Shown here in pieces: positions 25,693 through 35,340 of a DNA stretch of 64,000 nt; within the stretch, counting starts at the first letter, position 1; each line of letters starts with the position of its first letter. Under the pieces are notes generated by a model, which had not been told where the DNA came from, made no database searches, and saw only the letters and a program-made list of their open reading frames with translations. Source of the stretch: JACNKJ01 sp964440095 (GTDB taxonomy: Bacteria; Krumholzibacteriota; Krumholzibacteriia; JACNKJ01); the NCBI GenBank assembly GCA_964440095.1, contig CAYTPZ010000007.1, forward strand, positions 1 to 64,000, in the 5' to 3' direction. Made by a program: the position numbers and the translations under genes.

Positions 25693-28677
25693 GTGAAACG
25701 CATTCTCCTCCTTATGGTTCTCATGGCGCTCATGGTCACGTCTGCGTCTGCTCAGTATTTTGGGAAAAACAAAGTCCACTACGAGTCATTCGATTGGCGC
25801 GTTTATCACACGCCGCATTTCGATCTTTACTATTATCCCGAGGAAGAGGTGCTGGCCAGCCAGACAGCGCTTCTCGTGGAAGAGGCCTATGAGCGATTGG
25901 CTCTGCTGCTCGATCATCGTCCCAGCTCTCGCGTGCCCATGGTCCTCTACAGCGCGCATCCCTTTTTCCAGCAGACCAACGTAACGCCTTCGCTCATCAG
26001 TGAAGCCACCGGCGGTTTCACCGACATCTATCGCAGCCGCGTGGTGCTTCCTTACAACGGATCGGTTCCCGACTTCCGTCACGTGGTGACTCACGAGCTT
26101 GTGCACGTTTTCATGCTCGACATTCTCTACGGCGGCATCGGCCCCGAACACGCCATGCGCAGCCTGGGACAAATGCAGATGCCACCGCTCTGGTTCATCG
26201 AGGGCATGGCCGAGTACCTTTCCACGGGATGGGATTCCGAGGCCGAACAGTTCCTGCAAGACTCCGTGGCCGGTGACTACCTCTACGATCTCGATAGCTA
26301 CTTCGGCGGCTTCATGGTCTACAAAGAGGGCCAGGCCCTCATTCGTTTCCTGGTTGAAAACTATGGCGAGGGCGTGCTGGCCGAGCTCATTCGAGGAACC
26401 CGTCGCGAGCGAACCTTCGAGAAGAGTTTGGAAAAGCGCCTGGGCATGGATCTGAAAGAGCTCAGCCGCCAGTTCCGGCGCGAGGCTCGCGCCACCGCTT
26501 GGAAGAACATGGAAGGCCGCAAGGATCCCTCGCAACTGGCCTTTCCCCTGCGCGAACACGAGAAGGAACGAAAGGTTTTCTTCCGCAATCCGGTGCTTTC
26601 GCCGGCGGGCGATCGCGTGGCCTATTTCTCGGATCACAAGGGCGAGGTGAATCTCTACCTAGCCGCGGTGGCCGATGGTAAGGAAATCCGCAAGCTGGTC
26701 ACGGGGCATCGATCCAGTGGATTGGAAAGCCTTCACCCATTCGATTCGGGTGCCTGTTTCGATCCCACGGGTGAGCAACTTGTTTTCGTAGCGCTCAAGG
26801 GCGGCCGCGATGAACTGGTCGTGGTGGATGGTGAAAATGGCGATGAAATTCTCCGCTTCCGCCCGCCGCTGGACAGCATGCGCCATCCGGCATGGTCGCC
26901 CGATGGAACGCGCATCGTGGTGTCGGGCGTGTCCGGCGGGATCACCGATCTGTGGATGCTGGATCTGGATAGCGAAAGCTGGTTCCCGCTCACGGAAGAT
27001 TTGGCCGATGAGCAGGATCCCGCTTGGATCGACGACACGCACTTGGTCTTCGCACGCCACCCGGCTCTGTTTTTTGACTTTTTTGAAAACGGTCCTTACG
27101 AACCCGGTGAGCTTTCCTTGGAGGACTTCGGCAAACATCCGGAAGTCTTCGACACCACGCAGAACTACGACTTGTGGAGCATGCCGCTGGGTGGCATGGC
27201 CGCACCCTTGGTCGCCACGGCGGGTAACGACCGATCGCCGATGCCTGGCCCCGGTGGAGGATTCTTCTTCACCAGCGACGCCGCGGGTATGGAAGACCTG
27301 TGGGCATGGAAGCCCGGCGGCACGGCCCAGCGGGTTCTGGCCAGTGCCGGTGGTGTGCTCGATCCCAACCTTTCCGCCGATGGCCAGGGAATCGTTTTCG
27401 CCACTCTTCGCCACGGCGGCTACGACATCTTCCTGCACGAGGATATGGCAAATCTCGCGCCCGAAGAAGAGTCGCCAAGTTCGGCGATCTGGGCCTATCA
27501 GCCCTTCAATCAGGTCATGCCGGAGCCCAGTACTTCGGAAAGTGACGGAGAGGCCGAAGAACCCGATTCCCTGGCAGGATTGTCGGAAGATTACAAGGTA
27601 CGCTTCCTGGTGGATGCGGTGGGCCGGCAGCTGACCTATCACAATCTCTACGGCTTTTACGGCAGCAGCGTCATCCAATTGAAGGACGTGCTCGGCGACC
27701 ATGAGATGCTCATCATGCTCGACATCTTCGGGCGCATCAGCGATTCGAATTTTCTCTTCGGCTACACCAATCGGCAGAAGCGTTTCAACTGGAGCGCGGG
27801 GGCCTACAGCTTCCTGAACTTTTACCAGAGCACCGTGAGCGGCCTGGAAGAAACCCTGCCCGAGGATCGCCTCTTCTACGAATGGAGTCGCGGAGTCTGG
27901 GCGGGGGGCATCTATCCCTTCAGCCTTTTCACACGCCTGGAAGCCGATCTCAATTTTTACTACACACGGCGCGAGTACTTCACCGAGTTCGATCTCTTTG
28001 GAGATCCCGTGGATGTGCAGGAACGCGATCCCGAGCAGCGCCTGCTCGTGCAGCCGGGTCTCTCACTGGTGCACGACGACGCGCTTTTCGATTACCTGGG
28101 TCCTGTGAAGGGCAGTCGCTGGATCGCCAGCCTCAGCTACGCCACCGATGTGGCCGGTGATATCGACGTGAACCGCTGGGTCGGTGTGGCCGACTGGCGG
28201 AAATATTACCTGGGCCCCGGTGGACACAGCCTGGCCCTGCGTCTTTCTGCCCGCCGAAGCGATGGCCTATCCAAAGATGGCAAGGGCGACCCGCTCTATT
28301 TCCACCTTGGAGGTCCATCCAGCTTGCGCGGCTACGATTACCTGGAATTCGCCGGCACGCGCACGGTGCTGGGCAGCATCGAATGGCGTTTCCCATTCAT
28401 TCGCGGAGTCTGGTTCGGCGGACCCATTCCATTGGCCTTGGGGAACATCGGCGGCGCTTTCTTCGCGGACTTCGGCGGTGCATGGAACGAGAACGACAAG
28501 TTCCAGGCCACGAGCACCGACGGAGGCTATCGCCTTCAGGATCTTCGCGGCGACATCGGCTATGGCCTCAGGTTCAATCTGGGCGGCTGGCTGCTGCTCT
28601 GGGACTTCGCCTGGCCGACTAACTTGCAGGAGATGGGGGACCGACGGGTGCACTTCAGTATTGGGGCGCAGTTCTAG
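25693..28677 (+). CDS. Fusion of HExxH peptidase-like domain, TolB-like propeller and Omp85-like barrel
   Basis: A 994-residue exported protein; GTG start at 25693, signal peptide ending SASA. Residues about 30-270 are a peptidase-MA-like gluzincin domain: HELVH at 134-138 with catalytic Glu135, and WFIEGMAEY with probable third zinc ligand Glu170. Residues about 285-600 hold TolB/PD40 propeller blades (for example WSPDGTRIVVSGVSGG, DPNLSADGQGIVFATLR). Residues about 640-994 form a barrel with GGPSSLRGYDYLEF, like the Omp85 VRGY region, ending in Phe. It follows tamB by 12 bases. It would be a surface or periplasmic protease tethered to its own barrel. The three-part reading is from motifs only; the function is unknown. 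Confidence 0.78.
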   Translation: MKRILLLMVLMALMVTSASAQYFGKNKVHYESFDWRVYHTPHFDLYYYPEEEVLASQTALLVEEAYERLALLLDHRPSSRVPMVLYSAHPFFQQTNVTPSLISEATGGFTDIYRSRVVLPYNGSVPDFRHVVTHELVHVFMLDILYGGIGPEHAMRSLGQMQMPPLWFIEGMAEYLSTGWDSEAEQFLQDSVAGDYLYDLDSYFGGFMVYKEGQALIRFLVENYGEGVLAELIRGTRRERTFEKSLEKRLGMDLKELSRQFRREARATAWKNMEGRKDPSQLAFPLREHEKERKVFFRNPVLSPAGDRVAYFSDHKGEVNLYLAAVADGKEIRKLVTGHRSSGLESLHPFDSGACFDPTGEQLVFVALKGGRDELVVVDGENGDEILRFRPPLDSMRHPAWSPDGTRIVVSGVSGGITDLWMLDLDSESWFPLTEDLADEQDPAWIDDTHLVFARHPALFFDFFENGPYEPGELSLEDFGKHPEVFDTTQNYDLWSMPLGGMAAPLVATAGNDRSPMPGPGGGFFFTSDAAGMEDLWAWKPGGTAQRVLASAGGVLDPNLSADGQGIVFATLRHGGYDIFLHEDMANLAPEEESPSSAIWAYQPFNQVMPEPSTSESDGEAEEPDSLAGLSEDYKVRFLVDAVGRQLTYHNLYGFYGSSVIQLKDVLGDHEMLIMLDIFGRISDSNFLFGYTNRQKRFNWSAGAYSFLNFYQSTVSGLEETLPEDRLFYEWSRGVWAGGIYPFSLFTRLEADLNFYYTRREYFTEFDLFGDPVDVQERDPEQRLLVQPGLSLVHDDALFDYLGPVKGSRWIASLSYATDVAGDIDVNRWVGVADWRKYYLGPGGHSLALRLSARRSDGLSKDGKGDPLYFHLGGPSSLRGYDYLEFAGTRTVLGSIEWRFPFIRGVWFGGPIPLALGNIGGAFFADFGGAWNENDKFQATSTDGGYRLQDLRGDIGYGLRFNLGGWLLLWDFAWPTNLQEMGDRRVHFSIGAQF

Positions 28678-29019
28678 CAGTATCATGTTCGGCACTTCCG
28701 AGTTTTGTGTGGTTAGCGTGCATGATTCACCGTTTTCGGTTCCTTACCTGCGCGCCGAGTGCCGGCTTGTCCAATCGTCCACCCGGGTGGATTGCTCGCC
28801 CTATCAGGTGATCGTGCAGCACTGCCCGGCTTGCGAGTCGAAAACGGTGGGGCCTGAGCAGCGTAATCTGAGCGCAGCGGGTAGGCGCAGGTCGAAAGCC
28901 GTTCCGACCTTATTCCATGGGGATCCGTGCTGTTCCGCGCCCATCCGAACAGTCCTATTGCCAGCACCTTCCATCTCGTCTACCTTCGCCCTCAAACATC
29001 ATCGCAAAGGATTCACCGT
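28678..29019. other. Gene-free segment bounded by 12-bp direct repeats
   Basis: 342 bases with no convincing gene or promoter. GATTCACCGTTT occurs at 28724-28735 and again at 29010-29021, the second copy containing the TTG start of the helicase gene. Inside are an 11-bp inverted repeat (28728-28738 with 28839-28849) and a 14-bp perfect palindrome TCCACCCGGGTGGA (28778-28791). It may be the remnant of an insertion or a regulatory region; nothing decides between them. Confidence 0.5.
28728..28849. repeat. 11-bp inverted repeat pair
   Basis: CACCGTTTTCG (28728-28738) and its exact reverse complement CGAAAACGGTG (28839-28849) are 100 bases apart, with the perfect palindrome 28778-28791 between them. 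The left arm overlaps the left 12-bp direct repeat. Confidence 0.7.
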
Positions 29020-31311
29020 TTGCAGCTCAATCCCCCTCAGCAGGAGGCCGTGGATCACGGCGCAGGCCCCTGTCTCGTCATCGCCGGTGCGGGCAGCGGC
29101 AAAACCCGCGTGCTCACGAATCGTATCGAGCGCCTGGTCATTCTGGGCGTCGCCCCTTGGCGCATTCTCGGTTTCACATTTACCAACAAAGCCGCCGGCG
29201 AGATGCGCACGCGGCTCGAAACTTCCCTGGGGCGCGTGGCGCAGCGACTGTGGCTGGGCACATTCCACGCCACGGGTGTGCGCATTCTGCGACGCGAATG
29301 GGAAGCGGCGGGAATCGATCGAGATTTCAACATCTACGATGCGGATGATCAGCAGGCCCTGCTAAAGCGCGTGATCAAAGACCTGTCACTGCCCGACGGC
29401 AGTTTCACACCCCAGTCTGCGCGCGGGGCGATAGAGCGGCTGAAGCGCTCGCTCATTCGTCCCGAGCAATTGAGCAACGAGGCCGACGGCTTCAAGGAAG
29501 CTCAACTCGCGCGAGTCTACAAAGCCTACGAAGACGGACTTCGCCGCGCGAGTGCCTTGGACTTCACCGACCTCATTGCCCGCCCCGTACGCCTTTTCGA
29601 AGAAGACGAGGAGGCCGCCCGCCGCTGGGCCGAGCGCTTCGACTACGTACTCGTGGACGAGTTCCAGGATACCAACCGTCTTCAGATGCGATTCATCGAA
29701 CTCTTGTCGGCCGCCTGCGGGAATCTCTTCGTGGTGGGCGACGACGACCAGTCCATCTACGGATGGCGCGGCGCGGAAGTAGCGAACATCTTGGGATTCG
29801 AGAAACAGTGGGACGGTTGCAAGGTCATCCGCCTGGAACAGAACTACCGGTCGACGCAGCCCATTCTCGAAGTGGCCAACGCGGTCATATCCCACAACAC
29901 GACGCGCAAGGGAAAGAATCTGTGGACCGCCCAAAAAGAGGGCGAAAAGGTACAGGTGCTCACGGTCCTCGATGAAGATGAAGAGGCCGAGTCCCTGGCC
30001 CGGCGAGTTCGCGCGGCGGGTTCGAAAGATCAGGACTGGACGCGCTTTGCCGTGCTCTATCGCACCCATGCCCAGAGCCGCTCCCTGGAAGCTGCGCTGG
30101 GCAAGTATCGCATTCCCTATCGCATCATCGGCGGCACTCGATTCTACGATCGCAAAGAGATTCGCGACATGCTGGCCTACCTCAAGGCCGCCGCCAATCC
30201 CGCCGACACGGTGAGCCTACTTCGTATTCTCAATACGCCGCCACGGGGAATCGGTAAAACCAGTGAAGCCCGATTGCTGGACCTGGCCCGCCGCAAGGAA
30301 CTGGAACCGGGAATGCTGCTCACCGCCTTTCCCGAATTCATCGACGAGCTTCCCGCCGCCGCAGCCGCGCGCATGAAAGAGTTCGGCAAACTGCTGCTGT
30401 CGCTGAGCAGCGATCCCTCAAAAGACGCGGCACCCTCGGTGCTCGAGCGTCTGCTGGAGAAGGTGCCTTATCTGGAATACCTCAGCGGTAGCGATCCCGA
30501 GCAGTCCGCCACACGCAAGGAAAACGTGGAGGAACTGGTGAGCGCAGGCCAGGCTTTCTTTGAGTTGCGTCTGGGGCAGTCGGTGTCCGAGGAGGATCGA
30601 GAAGATCGCGTGGGTACGCCCGGCTCCCTGGTCGATTTTCTGGCCGACGTGGCCCTCGTGGCCGACGTGGATAGCCTCGACGCCGGCGCCAACGCCGTCA
30701 CGCTCATGACTCTGCACAATGCCAAGGGGCTGGAGTATGATTCCATCCACCTCACGGGAGTTGAGGAGGGGCTGCTTCCTCACGCCATGAGTATTGGTGA
30801 AGATTCGGAAATCGAAGAAGAGCGCCGGCTGTTTTATGTCGGCGTTACTCGCGCCTGCAAGCGTTTGGTGATCAGCCACGCCCTCAATCGCCGTCGATTC
30901 GGCGACACGCTTCCCGCTTCGCCCAGCCGTTTTCTGGATGAGCTTCCCGATGAGTGGGTGCAGCGAGAGGGCGAGGAACTGGCCCATCGCGCCGACACCT
31001 TCGCCCCGCGGCGGCAAAGTTACGCATCCAGTGGAAACTGGGCGGGAAGGCGTTCTGGCGGCGTAACTCGCGCACCGGCGAGCAGGGGCGGCGAGTGGAA
31101 CGATATCAGCCAGGAAACGCCCGACTATGATGACATGAGCCAGGAAGAGCATGGGCTGCGTGTGGGCCAGCGGGTCATGCATCCCAGCCTGGGCCCCGGA
31201 ACGGTGCACAAACTCGAGGGCGGCGGTGAGAAGTTGCGGGTCATCGTGATGTTTGATAAAAAGGGACCAAGGAAACTCATGGCCAGGGTGGCGGGACTGA
31301 AACCGCTCTAG
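29020..31311 (+). CDS. pcrA: ATP-dependent DNA helicase, UvrD/PcrA family
   Basis: 3'-5' superfamily 1 DNA helicase for repair and replication restart; 763 residues from TTG at 29020. That start has AAAGGA nine bases upstream and matches where the family begins (LNPPQQEAV, the Q motif). A GTG at 28927 would add a 31-residue unlike tail. Motifs in order: GAGSGKT, FTNKAAGEM, VDEFQDT, VGDDDQSIYGWRGA, NYRSTQPIL, LMTLHNAKGLEY, RRLFYVGVTRA. The C-terminus has VGQRVMHPSLGPGTV and a basic end, like the PcrA Tudor-type domain that binds RNA polymerase. It stands alone before gatC. Confidence 0.92.
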   Translation: MQLNPPQQEAVDHGAGPCLVIAGAGSGKTRVLTNRIERLVILGVAPWRILGFTFTNKAAGEMRTRLETSLGRVAQRLWLGTFHATGVRILRREWEAAGIDRDFNIYDADDQQALLKRVIKDLSLPDGSFTPQSARGAIERLKRSLIRPEQLSNEADGFKEAQLARVYKAYEDGLRRASALDFTDLIARPVRLFEEDEEAARRWAERFDYVLVDEFQDTNRLQMRFIELLSAACGNLFVVGDDDQSIYGWRGAEVANILGFEKQWDGCKVIRLEQNYRSTQPILEVANAVISHNTTRKGKNLWTAQKEGEKVQVLTVLDEDEEAESLARRVRAAGSKDQDWTRFAVLYRTHAQSRSLEAALGKYRIPYRIIGGTRFYDRKEIRDMLAYLKAAANPADTVSLLRILNTPPRGIGKTSEARLLDLARRKELEPGMLLTAFPEFIDELPAAAAARMKEFGKLLLSLSSDPSKDAAPSVLERLLEKVPYLEYLSGSDPEQSATRKENVEELVSAGQAFFELRLGQSVSEEDREDRVGTPGSLVDFLADVALVADVDSLDAGANAVTLMTLHNAKGLEYDSIHLTGVEEGLLPHAMSIGEDSEIEEERRLFYVGVTRACKRLVISHALNRRRFGDTLPASPSRFLDELPDEWVQREGEELAHRADTFAPRRQSYASSGNWAGRRSGGVTRAPASRGGEWNDISQETPDYDDMSQEEHGLRVGQRVMHPSLGPGTVHKLEGGGEKLRVIVMFDKKGPRKLMARVAGLKPL

Positions 31312-31350
31312 CCAGCGCGACCGAGCCTAGTTTTCCAGCAGGGTGCTAAC

Positions 31351-31653
31351 ATGGAAATTACCGACAAACTTCTGCGCGAGATCGAGAGTCTGGCCCGACT
31401 GCCTTTGCAGCTTGGCGAGCGGGAGTCTTTGCGTAAAGACCTGTCGCGTATTCTAGATCATTTCGAATCTCTGGCCGAACTGGATCTCGAAGGTGTGGAG
31501 CCCAGTTCCCATGCAACTCATGCCGAGCCTTTCTATCGCGATGATGAGCCGCGTCCGGGCATCGGCAGCAAGGTCGCGCTCTCTGGCGCCGCCGAGGTCG
31601 AAGACGGACACTTCCGCGTGCCGCCCATTATCGGCGAGGATGAACATGCCTGA
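31351..31653 (+). CDS. gatC: Asp-tRNA(Asn)/Glu-tRNA(Gln) amidotransferase subunit C
   Basis: Small stabilising subunit of the GatCAB transamidosome, 100 residues. The family pattern is seen: IESLARLPL near the N-terminus, RILDHFESLAELDLEGVEPSSHA in the middle and FRVPPII near the C-terminus. AGGGTG precedes the ATG. It overlaps gatA by eight bases. Confidence 0.93.
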   Translation: MEITDKLLREIESLARLPLQLGERESLRKDLSRILDHFESLAELDLEGVEPSSHATHAEPFYRDDEPRPGIGSKVALSGAAEVEDGHFRVPPIIGEDEHA

Positions 31654-33088
31654 GCGCCCGGGACTTCGCGAAGCGGTGGAGGGAATTCGCGCCGGGAAAT
31701 TCAGTTCGCGCGAATTGGCTGAAAACTGTCTATCGCGCATCGAAGCGTTGAATGGGAAGCTGGGTGCCTTCGCGCACTGGGATACCGGCGCCTGCGATAC
31801 CGAAGTCCAAGACGGGCCTTTGACCGGTGCTCCCTACGCGCTCAAGGACAATCTCTGTCGAGAAGGCACACTCACGGCCTGCGCATCCAAGATTCTCGAA
31901 GGATGGATTTCCCCCTACAACGGCGGCGCAGCCCAGCGCATGGAAGATGCCGGCGCACGCTACCTGGGTAAAACCAACATGGACGAGTTCGCCATGGGAT
32001 CGTCCACCGAATACAGCGTCTATGGTCCCACGAAAAATCCCTGGGATTTGACGCGCAGCGCGGGCGGCAGCAGTGGAGGATCGGCCGCCTCCGTCGCCGC
32101 CGAAATGGTGCCACTGGCCCTGGGCACGGACACAGGCGGATCCATCCGCCAGCCCGCCGCCTTCTGCGGCATCGTGGGCGTCAAACCCAGCTACGGCCGC
32201 GTGAGCAGAAGCGGCTTGGTGGCCTTCGCCAGCAGTCTTGATCAGATCGGAACACTCACCCGCGATGTGGGGGATGCAGCCCTGGCCCTGGAAAGTCTCA
32301 TGGGGCAGGATCCTCTCGATGCCACCAGCCTGGGCGAACCCATACCCGCCCTTCAGCCTGAACTCGAGCGCGGTGTGAAAGGCCTGAAGTTCGGCATTCC
32401 GGCCGAAGACCAGTGGATGCAGCTCGACGCAGGCCCGGCACGCATTTTCCAGGAATCAGTTGACGCTCTTCGCGACGCAGGCGCCGAGCCCGTGGAAATC
32501 ACCTTGCCTCACGCGAAACATTCGGTGGCTGCCTACTATCTCATCGCCACGGCCGAGGCCAGCAGCAATTTGGCGCGCTACGACGGCCTGCGTTTCGGCC
32601 CCCGTCGCGATGCGGAGACGCTGGAGGAGTTGCTCCTCGCCAATCGCAGCCAGGGATTCGGCGCCGAGGTGAAGCGTCGCATCCTGCTGGGTACCTTTGC
32701 CCTGTCGGCCGGCTATGTGGAAGCCTACTACCAGCGAGCGCAGAAGACCCGCACGCTTATCCGAAACGATTTCCAGGCGGCTTTCGAAAAAGTCGATTTC
32801 ATGGTGATCCCCACAACGCCGACGCCGGCTTTCAAGCTGGGTGAGATGAGCGATGATCCTCTGTCCATGTATTTGTCCGACATCTTCACCCTGCCGGCCA
32901 GCTTGGCCGGGCTGCCTGCGGCCAGCGTTCCCTGCGGTTTAGATGACGGCCTGCCCCTGGGTACACAGATTTGGGCCAGGCCCCTCGGCGAAGCCATGCT
33001 CATTCGCGCGGCGGCCAGCCTGGAGAAAGCCTTCCCCTTCGGCAAAGTTCGGCAGGCGGCACTGGCATCCCTTGAGGAGGCACCATGA
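31646..33088 (+). CDS. gatA: Asp-tRNA(Asn)/Glu-tRNA(Gln) amidotransferase subunit A
   Basis: Amidase subunit releasing ammonia from glutamine or asparagine, 480 residues. The Ser-cis-Ser-Lys triad is visible: Lys in YALKDNLC, Ser in GGSSGGSAASVAA and the nucleophile Ser in GTDTGGSIRQPA. ATG at 31646 is preferred to ATG at 31640 because GAGG (31636-31639) is six bases away. ATGA overlap with gatB. Confidence 0.95.
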   Translation: MPERPGLREAVEGIRAGKFSSRELAENCLSRIEALNGKLGAFAHWDTGACDTEVQDGPLTGAPYALKDNLCREGTLTACASKILEGWISPYNGGAAQRMEDAGARYLGKTNMDEFAMGSSTEYSVYGPTKNPWDLTRSAGGSSGGSAASVAAEMVPLALGTDTGGSIRQPAAFCGIVGVKPSYGRVSRSGLVAFASSLDQIGTLTRDVGDAALALESLMGQDPLDATSLGEPIPALQPELERGVKGLKFGIPAEDQWMQLDAGPARIFQESVDALRDAGAEPVEITLPHAKHSVAAYYLIATAEASSNLARYDGLRFGPRRDAETLEELLLANRSQGFGAEVKRRILLGTFALSAGYVEAYYQRAQKTRTLIRNDFQAAFEKVDFMVIPTTPTPAFKLGEMSDDPLSMYLSDIFTLPASLAGLPAASVPCGLDDGLPLGTQIWARPLGEAMLIRAAASLEKAFPFGKVRQAALASLEEAP

Positions 33089-34521
33089 GTCTGCCCGCGG
33101 GATGGGAAATGGTCATCGGCCTTGAGGTGCATGCGCAGCTCAAAACGCGCAGCAAGATTTTCTGCGCCTGTCCCACCGGATTTGGAGGCGAGGCCAATAG
33201 TCGAACCTGTCCGGTCTGCCTCGGCATGCCAGGGGCTCTTCCCGTACTCAATCGGCGAGTCGTGGAAATGACAGCGTTATTGGGGCTGACCCTGGGATCC
33301 CGTGTGGCCCTTCGCAGCCAGCTGGCTCGGAAAAACTACTTCTACCCCGACCTGCCCAAGGGTTATCAGATTTCCCAGTACGATCAGCCCCTGTGCGAGG
33401 GCGGCGCGGTGGAAATTCCCTTCGACGGTGGCCGCCGAAAAATCGCTCTGACACGCATTCACATCGAAGAAGATGCGGGCAAGAATGTTCACCTCGATGG
33501 ACGATCACTGGTGGATCTGAATCGCTGCGGCACGGCCCTGGCCGAAATCGTCAGCGAGCCAGGCATGCGCAGCCCCGAAGAAGCGCGGGAGTATCTGGGA
33601 CGACTTCGTCAGGTCCTGCTCTGGATAGGCATCAGCGACGGCAACATGGAGGAAGGATCCCTGCGCTGCGACGCCAACGTTTCGGTGCGGCGTGTGGGGG
33701 AGGCCGAACTGGGTCAGCGCACCGAACTCAAGAATCTCAATTCCTTCAAGGCCGTTGCAGCAGCCCTGGCCTTCGAGGCCGAGCGGCAGGTGGCGGTGCT
33801 TGAATCCGGCGGAACGGTGGAAAAGGCCACACTTCTTTGGGATGCCCATGAAAAGCGCAGCCGACCTCTTCGCGGCAAGGAAGAGAGCAAGGATTATCGA
33901 TACTTCCCCGAGCCCGATTTGCTTCCCGCAAGTCTTAGCGAGAAGGCACTGTCTGCCCTGAGCGCCAGCCTGCCAACCCTGCCTCTGGATCGCCTGGATT
34001 CACTCATGGATCAGCACAAGCTGGATTTCTACGAAGCCGACATCCTCACCCGCGACAGCGCCATGGTTGATTACTTCGAAGCTCTCTCCAAAGCCTGCTT
34101 CGATTCCAAAGCCGCCGCCCGTTGGATGCTGGGGGAACTGGCCCGTCAGCTCAACGAACGTGGCCTGAGCATCGTAGATTTGAAACTAGAACCCGACTCT
34201 CTCGCGGAACTCATCGTTTTGGAGAAGGAAGGCAAGCTCAGTGGTCTGGCGGCCAAGAGCGTGCTGGAGAAAATGCTGGAGGAGGGTGGTTCGGCCGTCG
34301 AGTGGATGGATCGATTGGATCTGGCTCAGCTCAGCGATGCGGACGAATTGGCGGATCTGGTGAAATCCGTGATCGAGGCCAACCCCAAGGAGGTGGAGCG
34401 CTATAGAGCTGGGCGGAAGAAACTCTTCGGGTTTTTCGTGGGGGAGATCATGAGTGCCACCAAGGGCAAAGCCGATCCCAAGGAAGTGGGACGCCTGCTT
34501 CGCGAAGGTCTGGACACTTAG
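33085..34521 (+). CDS. gatB: Asp-tRNA(Asn)/Glu-tRNA(Gln) amidotransferase subunit B
   Basis: Kinase/transamidation subunit, 478 residues. GLEVHAQLKTRSKIFC and the zinc-binding Cys pair CPVCLGMPGALPVLN, then ARKNYFYPDLPKGYQISQYD and SLRCDANVSVR, are textbook. The C-terminal YqeY-like tail domain (about 330-478) is complete. The gene contiguity gatC-gatA-gatB suggests this organism makes Asn-tRNA and/or Gln-tRNA indirectly. Its stop codon overlaps the stop of the opposing crotonase gene. Confidence 0.96.
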   Translation: MSLPAGWEMVIGLEVHAQLKTRSKIFCACPTGFGGEANSRTCPVCLGMPGALPVLNRRVVEMTALLGLTLGSRVALRSQLARKNYFYPDLPKGYQISQYDQPLCEGGAVEIPFDGGRRKIALTRIHIEEDAGKNVHLDGRSLVDLNRCGTALAEIVSEPGMRSPEEAREYLGRLRQVLLWIGISDGNMEEGSLRCDANVSVRRVGEAELGQRTELKNLNSFKAVAAALAFEAERQVAVLESGGTVEKATLLWDAHEKRSRPLRGKEESKDYRYFPEPDLLPASLSEKALSALSASLPTLPLDRLDSLMDQHKLDFYEADILTRDSAMVDYFEALSKACFDSKAAARWMLGELARQLNERGLSIVDLKLEPDSLAELIVLEKEGKLSGLAAKSVLEKMLEEGGSAVEWMDRLDLAQLSDADELADLVKSVIEANPKEVERYRAGRKKLFGFFVGEIMSATKGKADPKEVGRLLREGLDT

Positions 34522-35276
34522 CGCTTCTTCTTGCCGAACTCCTCACGGGCAAGGCGCGATTCCTCGCTGCAATAAGCTTCATGTCGAATGGACGCCACCT
34601 CATCGAGAATCTCAGGCGGCAGGCTTTCAGATTCATCCAGCAGATTGAGTAGGCGCCGGGTTCCACGAAGCGCCAGATCCGTGCCCTTGTCGATTTCCTT
34701 CAGCACACTCTGGGTTTCCTTCTCGATCTTTTCCTGAGGCACCAATCGATTCAAGAAACCTTCCTCGAAGGCCCGGCGGGCCGTGATGGGCGATCCCGTA
34801 AGCAGCATTTCGCGTGTGAGGGCCGCGCCCAAACGGCTGGCTAAGCGCCGCATGCCCGAGTGGCTGTAAACCAATCCCAAGCGTACCGATGGCAAGGCAA
34901 AACGCGAACCCTCTACGCCGATGCGAATGTCGGCGCAAGAGAGCAATTCGATGGCGCCGCCGTAGGCGTCGCCTTGAATGGATGCCACGATGGGCGACTC
35001 GTATCGCGCGAGCTCGTTCATCACCCGCTGAAAGGGATCGCGGTCGCGCACGCTCGCGTCGGCGTGAAAGATATTCTCGGGGATGGCATCAATGGGATAG
35101 CCGGTGCTGAAGTGCTTACCCCTAGAGGCTAACAACAAGACCGGGGAGCCCGCCGCACGAAACTGTTCGAGAGCTTCGAGGGTGCCATCGAGCATTTCCG
35201 GGGTCAGCATGTTTCGAGGAGGGTCGTTCAGGCGCAGAACAGCGCCCTGATCATTGAGAGTAACTTCCAGTTTCAT
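34518..35276 (-). CDS. Enoyl-CoA hydratase/isomerase-family protein, divergent
   Basis: Crotonase-fold protein of 252 residues. ATG at 35276 fits the family N-terminus. The upstream frame would add 35 unlike residues. GDAYGGAIELLSCADIRIG and RFALPSVRLGLVYSHSG match the CoA and oxyanion-hole region. The first catalytic Glu (GGAIE) is kept. The second, normally PE before the xxLG, is PS here, so hydratase activity is doubtful and another crotonase reaction is possible. Its stop (34518-34520) overlaps the gatB stop on the other strand. Confidence 0.85.
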   Translation of the reverse strand: MKLEVTLNDQGAVLRLNDPPRNMLTPEMLDGTLEALEQFRAAGSPVLLLASRGKHFSTGYPIDAIPENIFHADASVRDRDPFQRVMNELARYESPIVASIQGDAYGGAIELLSCADIRIGVEGSRFALPSVRLGLVYSHSGMRRLASRLGAALTREMLLTGSPITARRAFEEGFLNRLVPQEKIEKETQSVLKEIDKGTDLALRGTRRLLNLLDESESLPPEILDEVASIRHEAYCSEESRLAREEFGKKKR

Positions 35277-35340
35277 CAGGAGCTTCGATCCCCTTGGTGG
35301 CGTGGCTCGGTTCGGCCGGAATTCTAGCTCAGACAGGGCA

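Noticed and set aside
28184..29365. A plus-strand frame bridging the barrel fusion gene, the gene-free segment and the helicase start
   Set aside because: It overlaps two well supported genes in the wrong frame and carries no domain, so it does not explain the segment.
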